64,000 nt of DNA from Actinostola sp. cb2023. Lineage: Eukaryota > Cnidaria > Anthozoa > Actiniaria > Actinostolidae. This document shows positions 10,100 through 20,559 of this stretch, piece by piece. A program made the position numbers and the translations under genes. The stretch covers positions 1,240,001 through 1,304,000 of the forward strand of contig JAUJYZ010000015.1 of the NCBI GenBank assembly GCA_033675265.1. Direction: 5' to 3'. Position 1 is the first letter of the stretch. Every line of letters begins with the position of its first letter. A model generated the notes under the pieces. That model was not told the DNA's origin. It was given only the letters and a program-made list of their open reading frames with translations, and made no database searches.

Positions 10100-10300
10100 A
10101 CTCAGTCTAACCTAAAGAGCACCGGAAATGACGTCATGTATTTTCAAGGTCATAAATATGCGCGTTTTCTAATTATTCACTTCAAGACGACTATGAATCT
10201 GTGCGACTTTGCACACAATGCCAATCGCGCAATGATTATCTGACCTAAAGAGCACCAGAAATAACGTGTTTATTAAATAAATGTTTTACCAAAATTGAGC
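10100..10300. promoter_or_regulatory. CRE/ETS-like promoter repeat, two units
   Basis: GCACCGGAAATGACGTCATG at 10119 contains a perfect CRE octamer TGACGTCA (10129-10136) joined to a GGAA core. A TATA-like CATAAATATGCGCG and AAGACGACTATGAATCTG follow. A second, weaker unit (ACCAGAAATAACGTG) begins near 10250. It matches the array at 14560-14960. Regulatory action is inferred from motif and position. Confidence 0.55.
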
Positions 10301-10545
10301 GATCGAGAAAAATACGCTGCGAAGAAGGTGGTTGAAGAGTGTAGCGAGGCTGTTCTTCAGCACCTCAAAACCTTACAAGAAGCAAGCACACATCGTAAAT
10401 GATCTTGATAGAAATAGTATTTGTCTTACGCGTTATAGTAAAGTTATTTTCTGAGTATATTTTATAAAATATATAGACTTTATATAATTAAATAATGTAA
10501 AAGAAAATTTATTACGATGGCATTGGCACTACAGTTCTGTTTCGA
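10301..10545. other. Non-coding stretch after peptide copy 1
   Basis: This is AT-rich, with no gene or repeat boundary recognised. Confidence 0.3.
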
Positions 10546-10842
10546 GAGGGCCATATAGCTAATTGCATAATCGTTGTCGGGTTGAAAATCATGAAACTAT
10601 GACCAAAAGGAATTCTGGGAAATTAAAACTCTCAAATAACATCGTCAAATCATCGACCTTTTTATCCAGACTTGTAGGATCTTAGTTAAATAGCTCATAT
10701 ACCTTCAAAACTACGAGAACATTGAATATATCTGCATGTAATGTGGCTCATGAACTGATTTCCCATCCATCATTGCGGTCTCAGCTTCTATGATATATGA
10801 TTTTCAACCTGACAACGATTATGCAATTAGCTATATATGTAT
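10546..10842. mobile_element. Palindromic MITE, ends CATATAGCTAATTGCATAAT
   Basis: About 41 bp at 10552-10592 (AGCTAATTGCATAATCGTTG then TCGGGTTGAAAATCAT) recurs inverted at 10798-10840. The roughly 200-bp spacer has no coding potential. No target duplication is clear. Confidence 0.75.
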
Positions 10843-10847
10843 GTAGA

Positions 10848-10996
10848 GTACAAACCATATGTCCGTGAAACAGTACTAACTAATTAGTACTAAATAGCAC
10901 TGATGAAACAATAGAAAACAATGAAGAAAACACTATTTAGTACTATTTAGTAATACTGTAGTACTATTTCACGGATATATGGTTTGCACTCTATTG
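10848..10996. mobile_element. MITE, TTTAGTACTATTTAGT family, copy 1
   Basis: The palindromic element begins near GTACAAACCATATGTCCGTG and ends CACGGATATATGGTTTGCAC. Its interior is built of TAGTACTAAATAGCACT and ACAATAGAAAACAATG words. Relatives are at 17078-17310 and 37074-37195. Confidence 0.8.
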
Positions 10997-11643
10997 TATC
11001 ATCAAGGTTATTGTCAAATTGAACAGAAATATATATTTGTAGATTGAGTTCAACTCTAATAAATTCAAGAGATTATTATTTTCAAAAATAAAATAGACTG
11101 GTCGCTTTGTTCGCTCTCTGTCAGTTGTGACAGAATTCGTTTTCTCTCCCTCTCCCGTTCCTTTTCCCCTCCAAATCTCTCCGAGCCGGCCACTTAGGCA
11201 ATGTCTTAAATCTGATATATCTCTCCAACCGCCTCGATCAATCATACGGTTTATTTGGGATACGGAAAGTCCGAGAGCTAGATCATACATCTGGTTTCCA
11301 CGGATGGCATGCATATGATGCTTCGTTGGGCGACCAGCAATTCAAAAGAAAACGTGAATAGTTCAGTGGAAGTTTGCGCGGACGGACTGGCAGCATTGAT
11401 GAATGAAAGGATGGAGGGATGAATAAATGAATGACTAGATAAATGGATGGGTAAATAAATGGATGAGTAAATGAATGGATGAGTAAATAAATGGATGGGC
11501 ACATAAAGAGATCGATTACGAGAAGTGGATCCTATCAGCATTATTTCCTGTGGAATGTGGCCTGGTAAGTAAGTAGGAAGTATTTCAGAGTCAAGTATGG
11601 GCCTGTAGTTCCTTGTATACTTCCTTTTTCGTTAATTGAATTG
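10997..11643. other. Unassigned, with tetranucleotide tract
   Basis: The only clear structure is an imperfect (ATGG/AATG)n tract at about 11395-11510 (AATAAATGGATGGGTAAATA). Short frames over it are repeat by-products. No gene is recognised. Confidence 0.4.
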
Positions 11644-11765
11644 AACATGTTGACTCTACAAAACTGAGCAAAGCTGACTGCTGTAAAATAAAGCAAACGA
11701 GGATTTCATAATCATTTAGAAAATTACTGCTGAAACTTAACCAAAAATGAAATCGTGAAACTTTA
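11644..11765 (+). repeat. About 120-bp repeat, inverted partner of 15524-15650
   Basis: AACATGTTGACTCTACAAAA to AAAATGAAATCGTGAAACTT matches the reverse complement of 15524-15650 with scattered substitutions. The pair encloses peptide-gene copies 2 and 3. Confidence 0.8.
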
Positions 11766-12287
11766 GAGCAAATGCACTATACTTAGAATGTAAAAAAATA
11801 ATAATAATAAAAAAATATATAAAAAAAATTAAAAAAATAAAAATAAAAAAATAAAAATAAAAATGTAAACTTGCTGTATATTGTCGCGCGACTTCAAACT
11901 ATGCAATAAGGACAGACGGTACGGTATATACATGCAGTATCAGCATTTGAGGAATACTGAGTTGCATGCCAGGAACATTTTCCTTCCTGTCTGACACTTC
12001 CGCGATGAACTTTGGTTCTGTAATAATAATAATAATAAGTTCTTGTTCTGTACTGTACTATCTATCAGTATGTTGTGCAAGACTGTATATATCAGTTTCA
12101 AGGTCAATGCGATAACGGTCGTATCAGTACGTACTAACTAGCAATGCCTTAATAGCTATTCAGTTTCTAATGGATATTAAATCATTGCTTGTATGTTAAT
12201 GTTCAACTAAAAACTGAAATGGCCAAGACAAAAAAGAATAGTTGTAGTTTTCATGTGCCTGTGGGTTTGCCTTGACAACCCTTACAT
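11766..12287. other. AT-rich non-coding stretch
   Basis: It holds an A-rich AAATAAAAATAAA tract at about 11795-11870 and a short (AAT)n run near 12023. No gene is seen. Confidence 0.4.
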
Positions 12288-12453
12288 CAGGGCCGTACAT
12301 AACCCAAAATTCAAGGGGGGAGCAGTACGTATTGAAAAGCAGAAAATAAATGAAAATAGTACAGTTCTCATTACGTTTTGGTATATATTTCGCCTTGCTA
12401 GGAGGGCAACTGCCCCCCCCCCCCCCCCTGCCCCTGTGCTGTGTACAGCCCTG
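12288..12453. mobile_element. 166-bp hAT-like MITE, ends CAGGGCCGTACA / TGTACAGCCCTG
   Basis: The termini are inverted repeats of 12-13 bp beginning CAGGG, as in many hAT elements. The interior carries a poly-G run near the left and GGGCAACTGCCCC with a poly-C run near the right. A 976-bp relative with the same two subterminal regions is at 52355-53330. The flanks (CCTTACAT and CTGGACAT) match at only 5 of 8 positions, so the TSD is uncertain. Confidence 0.8.
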
Positions 12454-12539
12454 CTGGACATTAACACTATTAAATTTTGACCGGATTTTCAGAAAAGAAA
12501 CAAATGCTGATTCAGGACCACGCTGAGCCGCGTTAAAGC

Positions 12540-12676
12540 GCGTTTAAAACGGAAATGACGTCATTAGTTCCTGTTCAAATCCTACAAAAACTCCGTCCAC
12601 ATTCGAAGTAAGTCATTCACTGGAAGGTGACGAGGTACACGCCGACTACGACAATCACCAAGAGTTCCATTTCAGC
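12540..12676 (+). promoter_or_regulatory. Promoter and leader of peptide gene copy 2
   Basis: AACGGAAATGACGTCATT holds a perfect CRE octamer at 12556-12563 with an adjacent GGAA core, about 120 bp upstream of the ATG at 12677. The leader GAGGTACACGCCGACTACGA then CAATCACCAAGAGTTCCA is shared with copy 1. The CRE spacing resembles that of copy 3 (14853 to ATG 14963). Confidence 0.6.
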
Positions 12677-13789
12677 ATGCGATTCTACACAGTAGTTGCT
12701 TTGGTCCTGGTAGTTGTCCTGACACTGGACGCTATTGGAGGGTGCGAGGGGTGGTGGGGAGGGGGCTCAAGGTCCAGAAGCAGCTCTAGTAGCAGCAGCC
12801 GCTCAAGTTCATCACGAACGAGGTCGACCGTCAGTCGAAGAACGAAAATCAGCGTCAAGAAATCTGACAGGTATGTATTTCGTGTATCACGTTTATTTTA
12901 TGTATGATTCGTTCCTATTCAACCTCTCTTTAACGGCCACGATATTTCGTACCGACCAGCGCCCAGCCTATAGATTGATCTCAGCATCGCGCGCGCGGAT
13001 TTTCTTTCTCTTTACACATTATCTCAGGATCGCGCGCGGATTTTCTTTCTCTTTACTCAGGATCGCGCGCGGATTTTCTTTCTCTTTACACATTATCTTA
13101 GGATCGCGCGCGGGTATTTTTCTCTTTATCGGGATCGCGCGCGGATTTTCATGATAATACGGGTCAACTTCATTCATGCATATTTTGCGGTTGTTTCGTT
13201 ACAGGGGGATAACTGCCAAGGTAGGAAAGACCACGATACATACCAACGACTTTCTCAAGACTCGTGACAGAGACGAAACAGGACACAGAACTGGTGAGCT
13301 TTGCCATTTTCTTCACTTTTAATTTGATCATATTCCATCGTCTCAAAAAATAAAACTTTTGATTCAGTCTTAGTCAGTATCTACCAGCTTATGTCAATTC
13401 CCACTAGTCTATGCTCTTCTTCTTTATCATTCCATTTATTCCTATTTCTTTTCACAGGTCTTGGAACTCTCGCCAGAAAGATGATCTCACAACCAGTAAA
13501 GACCGTCAAAGCCATCAAGGCGTTCGCAAAGAGCTACCGTGACATGACGAAGAAGAATCGAATCGGTGGAAATCTCCCTGCTCATCGCCAGGCAAATAAA
13601 GACGCTACAAAGGTGTCAGACGCCAAGACAGCCGGTGCTATTAGTGCCCTTAGAGAACAGTACAAGAACTTTCGCGTGAAGCAAAACAAAGATGGCACCA
13701 TCCACATCGGTGATACGAGGACGAAGAAGGAACGACAAGACACGATGAACGCAAACAAACAAGGAAGACAGGACGCCAAGAAACCCTGA
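12677..13789 (+). CDS. Secreted basic peptide, intact copy 2 (about 204 aa)
   Basis: Three exons, 12677-12870, 13205-13293 and 13458-13789, join with consistent phases (2, then 1) and GTATGT/GTGAGC donors. The protein begins with a signal peptide (MRFYTVVALVLVVVLTLDA). A Cys and Trp/Gly-rich patch follows (GGCEGWWGGG), then a Ser/Arg tract (SRSRSSSSSSSRSSSS). The rest is strongly basic: ITAKVGKTTIHTNDFLKTRD, MISQPVKTVKAIKAFAKSYR and a C-terminal Lys/Asp/Gln-rich tail. The stretch around QPVKTVKAIKAFAKSY could form a cationic amphipathic helix. A secreted, possibly membrane-active or matrix-binding product is inferred; no known family is recognised. It is the only intact member of a three-copy tandem cluster, and its promoter carries a CRE-type site. 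Confidence 0.7.
12965..13160. repeat. Intronic minisatellite GGATCGCGCGCGGATTTTCT
   Basis: About five units of 35-42 bp (GGATCGCGCGCGGATTTTCT, TTCTCTTTACACATTATCTC) lie in intron 1 of copy 2. They are homologous to the array in copy 1. Confidence 0.85.
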
Positions 13790-13859
13790 AAGGAAACCGT
13801 CCGACTAAGTCGTTCGGGTATGCCACATCCTATGATAGTCTTTTCTTTACAGTGTTTTT

Positions 13860-14035
13860 GAGAGTGAAATGTTGAGTGAAATGTTGTTGCGTGACATGTT
13901 GTTGTGTGACATATGGTTTCGTGACATGTGGTTGTGTGACATGTTGTTGCGTGACATATGGTTGTGTGACATGTGGTTGTGTGACATGTTGTTGCGTGAC
14001 ATATGGCTGTGTGACAAGAGGCTATATTACATAGG
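13860..14035. repeat. Minisatellite GTGACATGTTGTTGC, about 15 bp
   Basis: Eleven or so units alternate GTGACATGTTGTTGC and GTGACATATGGTTGT, starting about 70 bp after the stop of peptide copy 2. It may lie in the 3' UTR. Confidence 0.9.
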
Positions 14036-14555
14036 GTGTGGTACCCATCGACTTTGTGAACCATGGATCTTGATTTGAATTCTATTCTCGAAGCAATTTA
14101 GATTTTTCAGTTTTATAGTTGTGAAATAGAGCAGTATATAGACTGTGGGGGGTACTGTGGGGTTGCTCAACCTGTAGCCTCCATTTAGAGAAATTATATT
14201 AAAGCATGAGAAAACTAATATAAGAAGCCTGAAGTCTGTTTATGTTGACTCTTTTAAGTTGCTACTGAATCGAAGTGATCAATCTATCGAATCCATGCCG
14301 TGACTGTATCCTTTTCCTCATCTCTTTCCCAATCCCCCATTCCCCCCTCACCTTGGCATTGGTATTATTGCATAGGGTGTGCTTTGCAGGTCAAGATGGA
14401 CACTAACGGTCGAACTATAGTTAATTTCCTTGGACAATTCAGCACGATCTTCAATAGCAACTGATAAACATTTTTGTTAACAATGATGAAAAATACAGAA
14501 ACGTTGAGAAATGAAATGTTATTGTAAGTCTGTATGACTTTGCACACGATGACTA
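14036..14555. other. Intergenic stretch
   Basis: No gene or repeat edge is recognised. A minus-strand frame at 14547-14365 has no support. Confidence 0.35.
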
Positions 14556-14559
14556 TCTC

Positions 14560-14962
14560 AGTCTGACCTAAATAGCACCGGAAATGACGTCATACATCTT
14601 CAAGGTCATAAATATGAGCGTTTTCTGATTATTCACTTCAAGACGACTATGAATCTGTGCGACTTTGCACACGCCATATCGCGTAATGATTATCTTACTA
14701 AAAGAGCACCGGAAATGACGTCATATATTTTCAAGGTCATAAACATGGAGCGTTTTCTGATTATTCACTTCAAGACGACTATGAATCTGTGCGACTTTGC
14801 ACACTAAATGCCATATCGCGTAATGACCATCTGACCAAAAGAGCACCGGAAATGACGTCATGTATTTTCACTGAGGTTATAAATACGCGCGCTTTCTTCA
14901 GTTGTCGTCCACTTTCAAGACGACTAAAGAAAACGCACTAAGTCCAAGAGCTGCGTTCCAGA
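14560..14962 (+). promoter_or_regulatory. Triplicated CRE/ETS-like promoter block
   Basis: Three head-to-tail units of about 131-137 bp each carry GCACCGGAAATGACGTCAT. CRE octamers sit at 14585, 14716 and 14853. The first two units follow it with AAGGTCATAAA and TTCACTTCAAGACGACTATG. The last unit replaces that with GAGGTTATAAATACGCGCGC (a TATA-like box) and leads into ATG 14963. Position and motif suggest a duplicated core promoter. Confidence 0.6.
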
Positions 14963-15082
14963 ATGCGATTCTACACAGTAGTTGCTTTACTCCTGGTAGT
15001 TGTCCTGACACTGGACGCTATTGGAGGGTGCGAGGGATGGTGGGGAGGGGTTCAAGGTCCAGAAGCAGACCTCTTATCCTAA
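14963..15082 (+). pseudogene. Secreted basic peptide gene, copy 3 (exon 1 only)
   Basis: Exon 1 starts MRFYTVVALLLVVVLTLDAI and keeps GGCEGWWGG. The frame then shifts to VQGPEADLLS and stops at 15080-15082, before the Ser/Arg tract ends. No exon 2 or 3 homologue follows. The promoter array upstream is the best preserved of the cluster, so a 39-aa secreted product could be made, but a truncated duplicate is more likely. Confidence 0.65.
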
Positions 15083-15523
15083 ATTAAACACCTCACAGCA
15101 CTCAAACAACTACTATTCTTTATTTCTTGAGTATAATTGGGAGTTCGATATTCTTAAAACCCATTCCTGAAGCGAAAATCGAACTACATACTGCCCTGGA
15201 CAAAATACGGTTGAGCGTACCACAGGAAGCCCAACGGATTAAATTACACATTTATTATATATTTTTTAATTAAAAATGTTCAGTGTATGTCTTGTCTATT
15301 CTACCCTGCGAGCAGAGTTTTTTCTCTACTCGCCCAAAAACCTCTGCTCGCAAGGTATGGCTATTCATAATTTCCCCAAGTCTGCTCAAAATTCTGCTCG
15401 AATGGTGGTTTCCTGCCGGCATAATGCTCGCTGCCGAAGCCGGGATCAATCAGTTCTGCTCGAAATTCTGCCGGCACGGAATTTATCCAAGTTTACATTT
15501 TAGTAGTGCATCATGCTCTAACT
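15083..15523. other. Non-coding stretch with two hairpin words
   Basis: It contains CACAGGAAGCCCAACG at about 15222 (the CACAGG end word), then CTACCCTGCGAGCAGAG and its complement CTCTGCTCGCAAGGTA at about 15300-15355, a palindrome. TTCTGCTCGAAATTCTGCCG-type words repeat to 15480. No gene is seen. Confidence 0.4.
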
Positions 15524-15650
15524 GAGTTTCACGATTTTATTTTTGGTTAATTAAGTTTCAGCAGTAACCGTTTCTAAATGTGATTATGAATCCTCGTTGG
15601 GTTTATTATACAAGTCAGTTTTGCTCAGTTTTGTAGAGGCAACATGTTTA
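15524..15650 (-). repeat. About 125-bp repeat, inverted partner of 11644-11765
   Basis: AGTTTCACGATTTTATTTTT through TTTTGTAGAGGCAACATGTT is the reverse complement of the block at 11644-11765, with modest divergence. It abuts the hairpin-bearing repeat at 15651. Confidence 0.8.
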
Positions 15651-15701
15651 ATTACTCGGGCCCAGGCCGCAGGCCGCCCGAGTTAGAAAATGCGGATTTC
15701 G

Positions 15702-15739
<38 letters not shown>

Positions 15740-15855
15740 TTTGTTCGGCTCCAAAATGACGAGTATGCGACGTATTTAATCGTATCCGGAGTTTCAAGAT
15801 TACTCAGCAGATTTGAAAAGATAAACGAGAAACAGGACTCAAGTAGATTTTGAAT
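15651..15855. repeat. Hairpin + (GTA)n dispersed repeat, copy 2
   Basis: The hairpin at 15654-15683 has stem and loop identical to the one at 4296. A longer (GTA)n tract and CTCCAAAATGACGAGTATGC follow. About 200 bp is shared with 4291-4480. Confidence 0.85.
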
Positions 15856-16490
15856 CTTAGTTTTGAAAGCAGCTGTAGATCTTCAAGCTATTAAAAGGTC
15901 AGGATTCTAGTTCATCGTTCAATGACTAGAAGTGGTAAAAGGACTAGAAGCTCGCTTAAAATATATATATTTTTTAAACAAACGCGAGGCCGTTATCGGA
16001 ACCATCTGACCTATGCAACCTCAAGACGTATCATGTTCGTACTCACCGGACTAATAGTCTCCCTCGTCACTCAACTGTCACTGATTGTCATGACGTCAGA
16101 GAAATTATATTGTATTGAAGAAGATGTCCTTGTTTTATTCGACGTTCGAACCGTAACTCGAACCCGAACTCGATTCCAAACTCGACGTTTCGGGATCTGA
16201 AGCTACACAAACTCATCAAAATCAAATCAATTGAACTCAAAGTCAAAAGGTAATCAAATGAACTCAAAGGCAAATCAAATGAACTCGACACATACATGTA
16301 TATACATAGTCTCCCTCGTCACGCAACTGTCAGTCATTGTCAGGTCTCTCCTCGCGCAGCTGACATTGTCCTTGTTCTTCAACCAACTGGCATTCATTTT
16401 CAAGTACTTCCTCGAACAACTGACATTTTCCTTTTCACAATGCCCGAGTGAACGCTCATTGAGCGTCTTGTTTAATATTATAAGTTAAGC
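15856..16490. repeat. Diverged relative of the 4.9-5.4 kb block
   Basis: AAGGTAATCAAATGAACTCA words at 16208-16285 match the KGNQMNS-coding block at 5270-5390. CGAGTGAACGCTCATTGAGC at 16444-16463 is the inverted counterpart of 4885-4905. Imperfect units of CAACTGACATTTTCC type repeat at 16310-16440. A frame at 15922-16200 contains a hydrophobic stretch (FVLTGLIVSLVTQLSLIVM), but no homology is recognised. Confidence 0.55.
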
Positions 16491-17077
16491 CTGGTTCATA
16501 CTAGGTGACATAAATGCAAAATACACCTTTGCATTAGGTTTTATGTTATCATTGTGGACATCACAGCGTAATGGCATAACAGGATTAGTGACATAATATA
16601 TTTTAAAGCATAACAACATAAAACATCTACATAAGTTTATATAATTATTGCTATTGTGAACCAGCTTTATTGTCCAGTTCCAGTTTAACTGGAATATTGT
16701 AAAAATGTTTTATAAAGAACACATTCTTTGTTCCTGTTTGCATGGCAAAATCAACACAATAGTACATTATCCCTCCCGCTGACTCATTAGCATTAAGGTA
16801 TGGGATGAGACTCCCTGTCGAGCAATACGACAAAGGGCACATAAGTGCTAATTTTGTCAACAAGAGGGTGGGTTGGGTGGGTCGACTTCCACTCGCCATC
16901 TCAATCTTGGTGAACTGACACATTTGCATAATTAATTCTACCTTATATACTGCTTATTACATCATCGCACGGGATAATGAATATTCATGAAGTATGAATA
17001 GGTTTTTATTGATTACCAATTTACATAATTTACAATAGAAATCCAATATTATTATTTATGAATTGGAATTTTTGAGG
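16491..17077. other. AT-rich intergenic stretch
   Basis: No gene is recognised. A minus-strand frame at 16929-16651 lacks support. Confidence 0.3.
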
Positions 17078-17310
17078 CATACCAAATTATTAGCACTATT
17101 ACTAAATAGTGACATTTCTAGAGTGCAGACAACAAAGGCATGAAAAAGTAGTAAACAATCAGTACTAAATGGCACTAAACAATAGAAGACAAATAATAAC
17201 TTTACACCATTTATAGTGCTATTTAGTTAGACAAATCTGTCAGTTTTTTTTGTCTGCACTATTGTTTTCTATTGTTTAATTGCTGCTATATATTTAGTAC
17301 TAATTAGTGG
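17078..17310. mobile_element. MITE, TTTAGTACTATTTAGT family, copy 2
   Basis: GAGTGCAGACAACAAAGG at about 17131 and TTTTGTCTGCACTATTG at about 17255 form inverted inner ends. TAGTACTAAATGGCACTAAA and ATAGTGCTATTTAGT words fill the element. It is more diverged than the copy at 10848. Outer limits are approximate. Confidence 0.6.
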
Positions 17311-18189
17311 AAATAATTACACAAATTGCTCTGGGCAAAGACAAGTATTTCATTTTGCTTGTCTTACATATGATGTAAATTTGTATCAAAATTCAATATT
17401 AAAATGTTCAAATTTGTAATAGGTTAAATCTTTGAAAAAGGTCAAATGCATCTCCTTCATCAACTGCCATGTTCCACCTACTACATGTACTTTCTAATAT
17501 GTGTTCAAAATATTCATGATGCATATCATCCTCTACATCAATCTGACAATCTCCTTCAACTTCCTTTATTTTATCTTGATACTGGGATAGTACAATCCAT
17601 AGAACCTAATTGTTCTGGTAAAAAATATAAAATATTTGGAACTCCACTGCACTCACTGTATCATGCCTTGACTGCCATATGTAGTGACTGTTCCAGTGAT
17701 CTCTGACCTTGTCGAGTTCATTTTGAATAATCTTTGAAAAGTGAAATGTGAAATTCATTTCCAAGCTCTAGCACACCTGACAGAACCATATCCTTAAAAA
17801 AGTCAATCCACCAGTTAGATCAACTTCTTCTGAAAGTTGCACAACATTTTCTGTCCTATAATCAGATCGGACTATTCTTGGGCATCCGCCACAATTTTGA
17901 ACATTATCCAAATACAGTGTAGCTGTTATCTTGGGATTGTTGTTGGATTTTACAAGCTCCAACCAAAGTATTCTTCTGCTATATCCACAAATGCATCCGT
18001 GAATAGGGAAGCCATAAGGTTTTAGCTTATTGTAACCTAAAGAAGAAAACACAGTTTATATCATCATCATAAATGAGTTCTTAAAAAAACTAAATAAGTT
18101 TTACTATAAAAAATACTAAAAATTATAATATATAAATATTGTCAAATTTGATACATAAAAATCATGGTTACAATTCCAATCTTAATACG

Positions 18190-19461
18190 TATACACCTAT
18201 TTCAAATAACGTTGTCGCGTTCAAAGCAACAAGCGTCAAGCCAAGACCAAAGTGAATGCTGGTTATGCCGCTGACAATTATTTAAATCACAATTGTTTCT
18301 ATGAGGACTAATTACAAAATGTGAACATTTTCACATGTTTGTTTGCATATCACACTTCGTTCTTATAAGTAATACCATGGCACTGAGGGATATTAGTGAT
18401 TAAATGTCCCTGAAGCCGAGGGAAGTTTAGTGGAAGTCCCGAGCCTCCGGGCGAGGGACTTTTACTAAACTTCCCGAGGCTGAGGGACATTTAATCACTA
18501 ATATCCCGAAGATGCCATGGTATTAGTTTGTAATACTATGATCACCGAGGAAATGGACAAAAATACAGGCTTGAGTTAACCGGCGCAAAGGAGAATATAT
18601 TATAGTGTTTTGTGAAAGAGTCTTGATTAGACTGTACTCTGGGGAATGCTTCATGTTGCACATCCTTATTTCATTTACACAATAAAAGAGTATAAATTAG
18701 TTATAGTAAAGAGTACCTGAAGGTAAACAGATCAGAAATGGCGGAAGGTCGGTTTACTTTTATGAGAGATGACGAAGTGGAGCAAGTAAGGGAGAATACG
18801 GTTCCTCAAAACACTAAAAAGCACATACAGAAAAAGAGGAAAGTGCCAACTAATATAATATTTCATTGTGTGAACAAATAACAGAAATAGGTCTAATAAA
18901 ATATCCTTTTGACTTTTGTGCATTTCCTTCTATTGCGCATGCGTTAACGATGTTGTGGATATCAAAATACCACTCTATTTTGAGCTTCACACATCCCACA
19001 CGTCTTGAATGCTCGAGTCATCATAAGTAGAGGAGCGATTATAATAAGTACTAATCGGTTTGCTCTTGGGTCCCAATGATTGTGTGTACACCTGGTGTAT
19101 ATGAGGGACTGACTTGCATCCTCATGCATAGTAATGAGGGATATTTAGTCTAAATGTCCCTCATGAATATAATCATGAGGGAGATTTAGTCTAAATTTCC
19201 CTCATGATTGTATTCATGAGGGAGATTTAGTCTAAATTTCCCTCATTACTATCCATGAGCGATGCTTGACTTAGAGCTTTCGCGAGGGATGTTCGATATT
19301 AAATGTCCCTCGTGGAACAATGAAAACCGAGGTGATCATGGTATTACATAGAAAATACGTCTGATTTCAATAATTTGCCAGCACAAAACCAGCATTCACT
19401 TCGGTCTTGGCTTGACGCTTGTTGCTTTGAATGCGACAACGTTAGTTGAAATAGGTGTATA
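18190..19461. mobile_element. TIR element, ends TATACACCTATTTCAAATA
   Basis: About 75 bp at the left (TATACACCTATTTCAAATAA to CCAAAGTGAATGCTGG) recurs inverted at the right (19388-19461). Two internal palindromes are present. One of about 155 bp (18372-18526) is bounded by TACCATGGCA and TGCCATGGTA. The other, at 19125-19330, has repeated GAGGGAGATTTAGTCTAAAT units. A short relative is at 55886-56173. No transposase frame is visible. Confidence 0.85.
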
Positions 19462-20122
19462 CATAACAGTATGTTTCCATATGGCCTCTCTGTCCTGAAC
19501 AGGGTATATAATTTTATGTGAGTCTGTCCTAAACAGGGTATGATGCACGATTGTCGTCATTAAGTATGGTTTTATCCAGTATTTAGCCATCCGAGATCCA
19601 AGACGTTTGCCAACGTGTTAAAATTATGTAAAATATAGTGTGTATTTGTACTTTGTCCTAAACAGGGTCCTAAAATATGTTGTCCTAGACCCCTATACCC
19701 AAACATGGGTCAAGTACCCCCCCCCCCCCCCCCTTCTGTCAGGTCTGACAAACTTGAAGGGGGACTATATATGTATAGGATGTAAATTGTTCAAAATTTG
19801 ATTGAGCTGAAACTTCACTGAAATAATCTTGAAGGGTCTTATTCACTAGTTAACATATTTTCTCAATATTCCAGAGGGAAGTAACTAATAATACTACATG
19901 TATATATTTTTATGAATCTTTAAAGGTAACAGTGGCGTCAACTCAACCCAAACTCAGGGGGTTTCACTTGACTGGTGCATTACTACATGGCAATTTATTG
20001 ATTATCCACAAGGTGTATAACTTTACATTAATGTATTAAGCTTATATTTTTTTATTATTTTTACTGTAATCAATCATGAAAGATACTGTCTGCGCAACTA
20101 CTGGCTACTACAACTCACCATC
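19462..20122. other. Remainder of the integrase pseudogene intron
   Basis: It includes a poly-C run at about 19718-19735 and CCTAAACAGGGT words repeated near 19495, 19529 and 19660. No exon is recognised. Confidence 0.4.
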
Positions 20123-20559
20123 AATATGCCAGCAAAAATTAAGTCCACTTGAAACACAGTTCCTTCGTCTAAGCCATCTCTTTGCCTTCTCTTCTACTCC
20201 ATTTGGATCGATTTCTTTCATTTAATAGCGTTTGAACCACGCTACGAGGAATATGCATATATGATGTTCTAACTGACGGGAGAGAGCGTTGCGATCCAGT
20301 TAGTGAGTTACACCATGATGTTTGTTCAGTAAACTAACAATATCTTTGTAGCGATATCCGCGGTGAAAGTACATCTTAATAAACACAGTAATATCTTTGT
20401 CATCTTTGTTGACTTGTGTCCCACAGGAAGGACAAAAGTTTGCATCTAAGAGAGTAATATTTCCTCCACATCCAGTACAAAACATAGAGGAAAAGTGGAT
20501 GGCTAGGCTACCAAGCATTCGTCGAACCCAGTCTTCGCTCGCACCCTGCGCGCGCAGTG

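Larger units (their letters stand above)
17414..20485 (-). pseudogene. Integrase-like (rve-type catalytic domain) gene, decayed, two exons
   Basis: Exon A (20485 to about 20123) encodes a zinc ribbon (MFCTGCGG, ANFCPSCGTQ), then a helix-turn-helix-like stretch (VFIKMYFHRGYRYKDIVSLL). After a stop and a frameshift comes IDPNGVEEKAKRWLRRRNC, ending WHID at a GTGAGT donor. Exon B begins at 18036 after TTCTTTAG and completes the codon as G, then YNKLKPYGFPIHGC. GGCPRIVRSDYRTENV follows, matching the conserved RADxGTEN acidic motif of the family. Further pieces in shifted frames are WWIDFFKDMVLSGVLELGN and NELDKVRDHWNSHYI, ending FDLFQRFNLLQ. The family is the animal proteins annotated as integrase core or catalytic domain, as I recall. 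Several frameshifts, a stop and an internal deletion make it non-functional. The 2.1-kb intron carries a TIR element. Only this copy has the zinc ribbon fused upstream. Confidence 0.75.
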
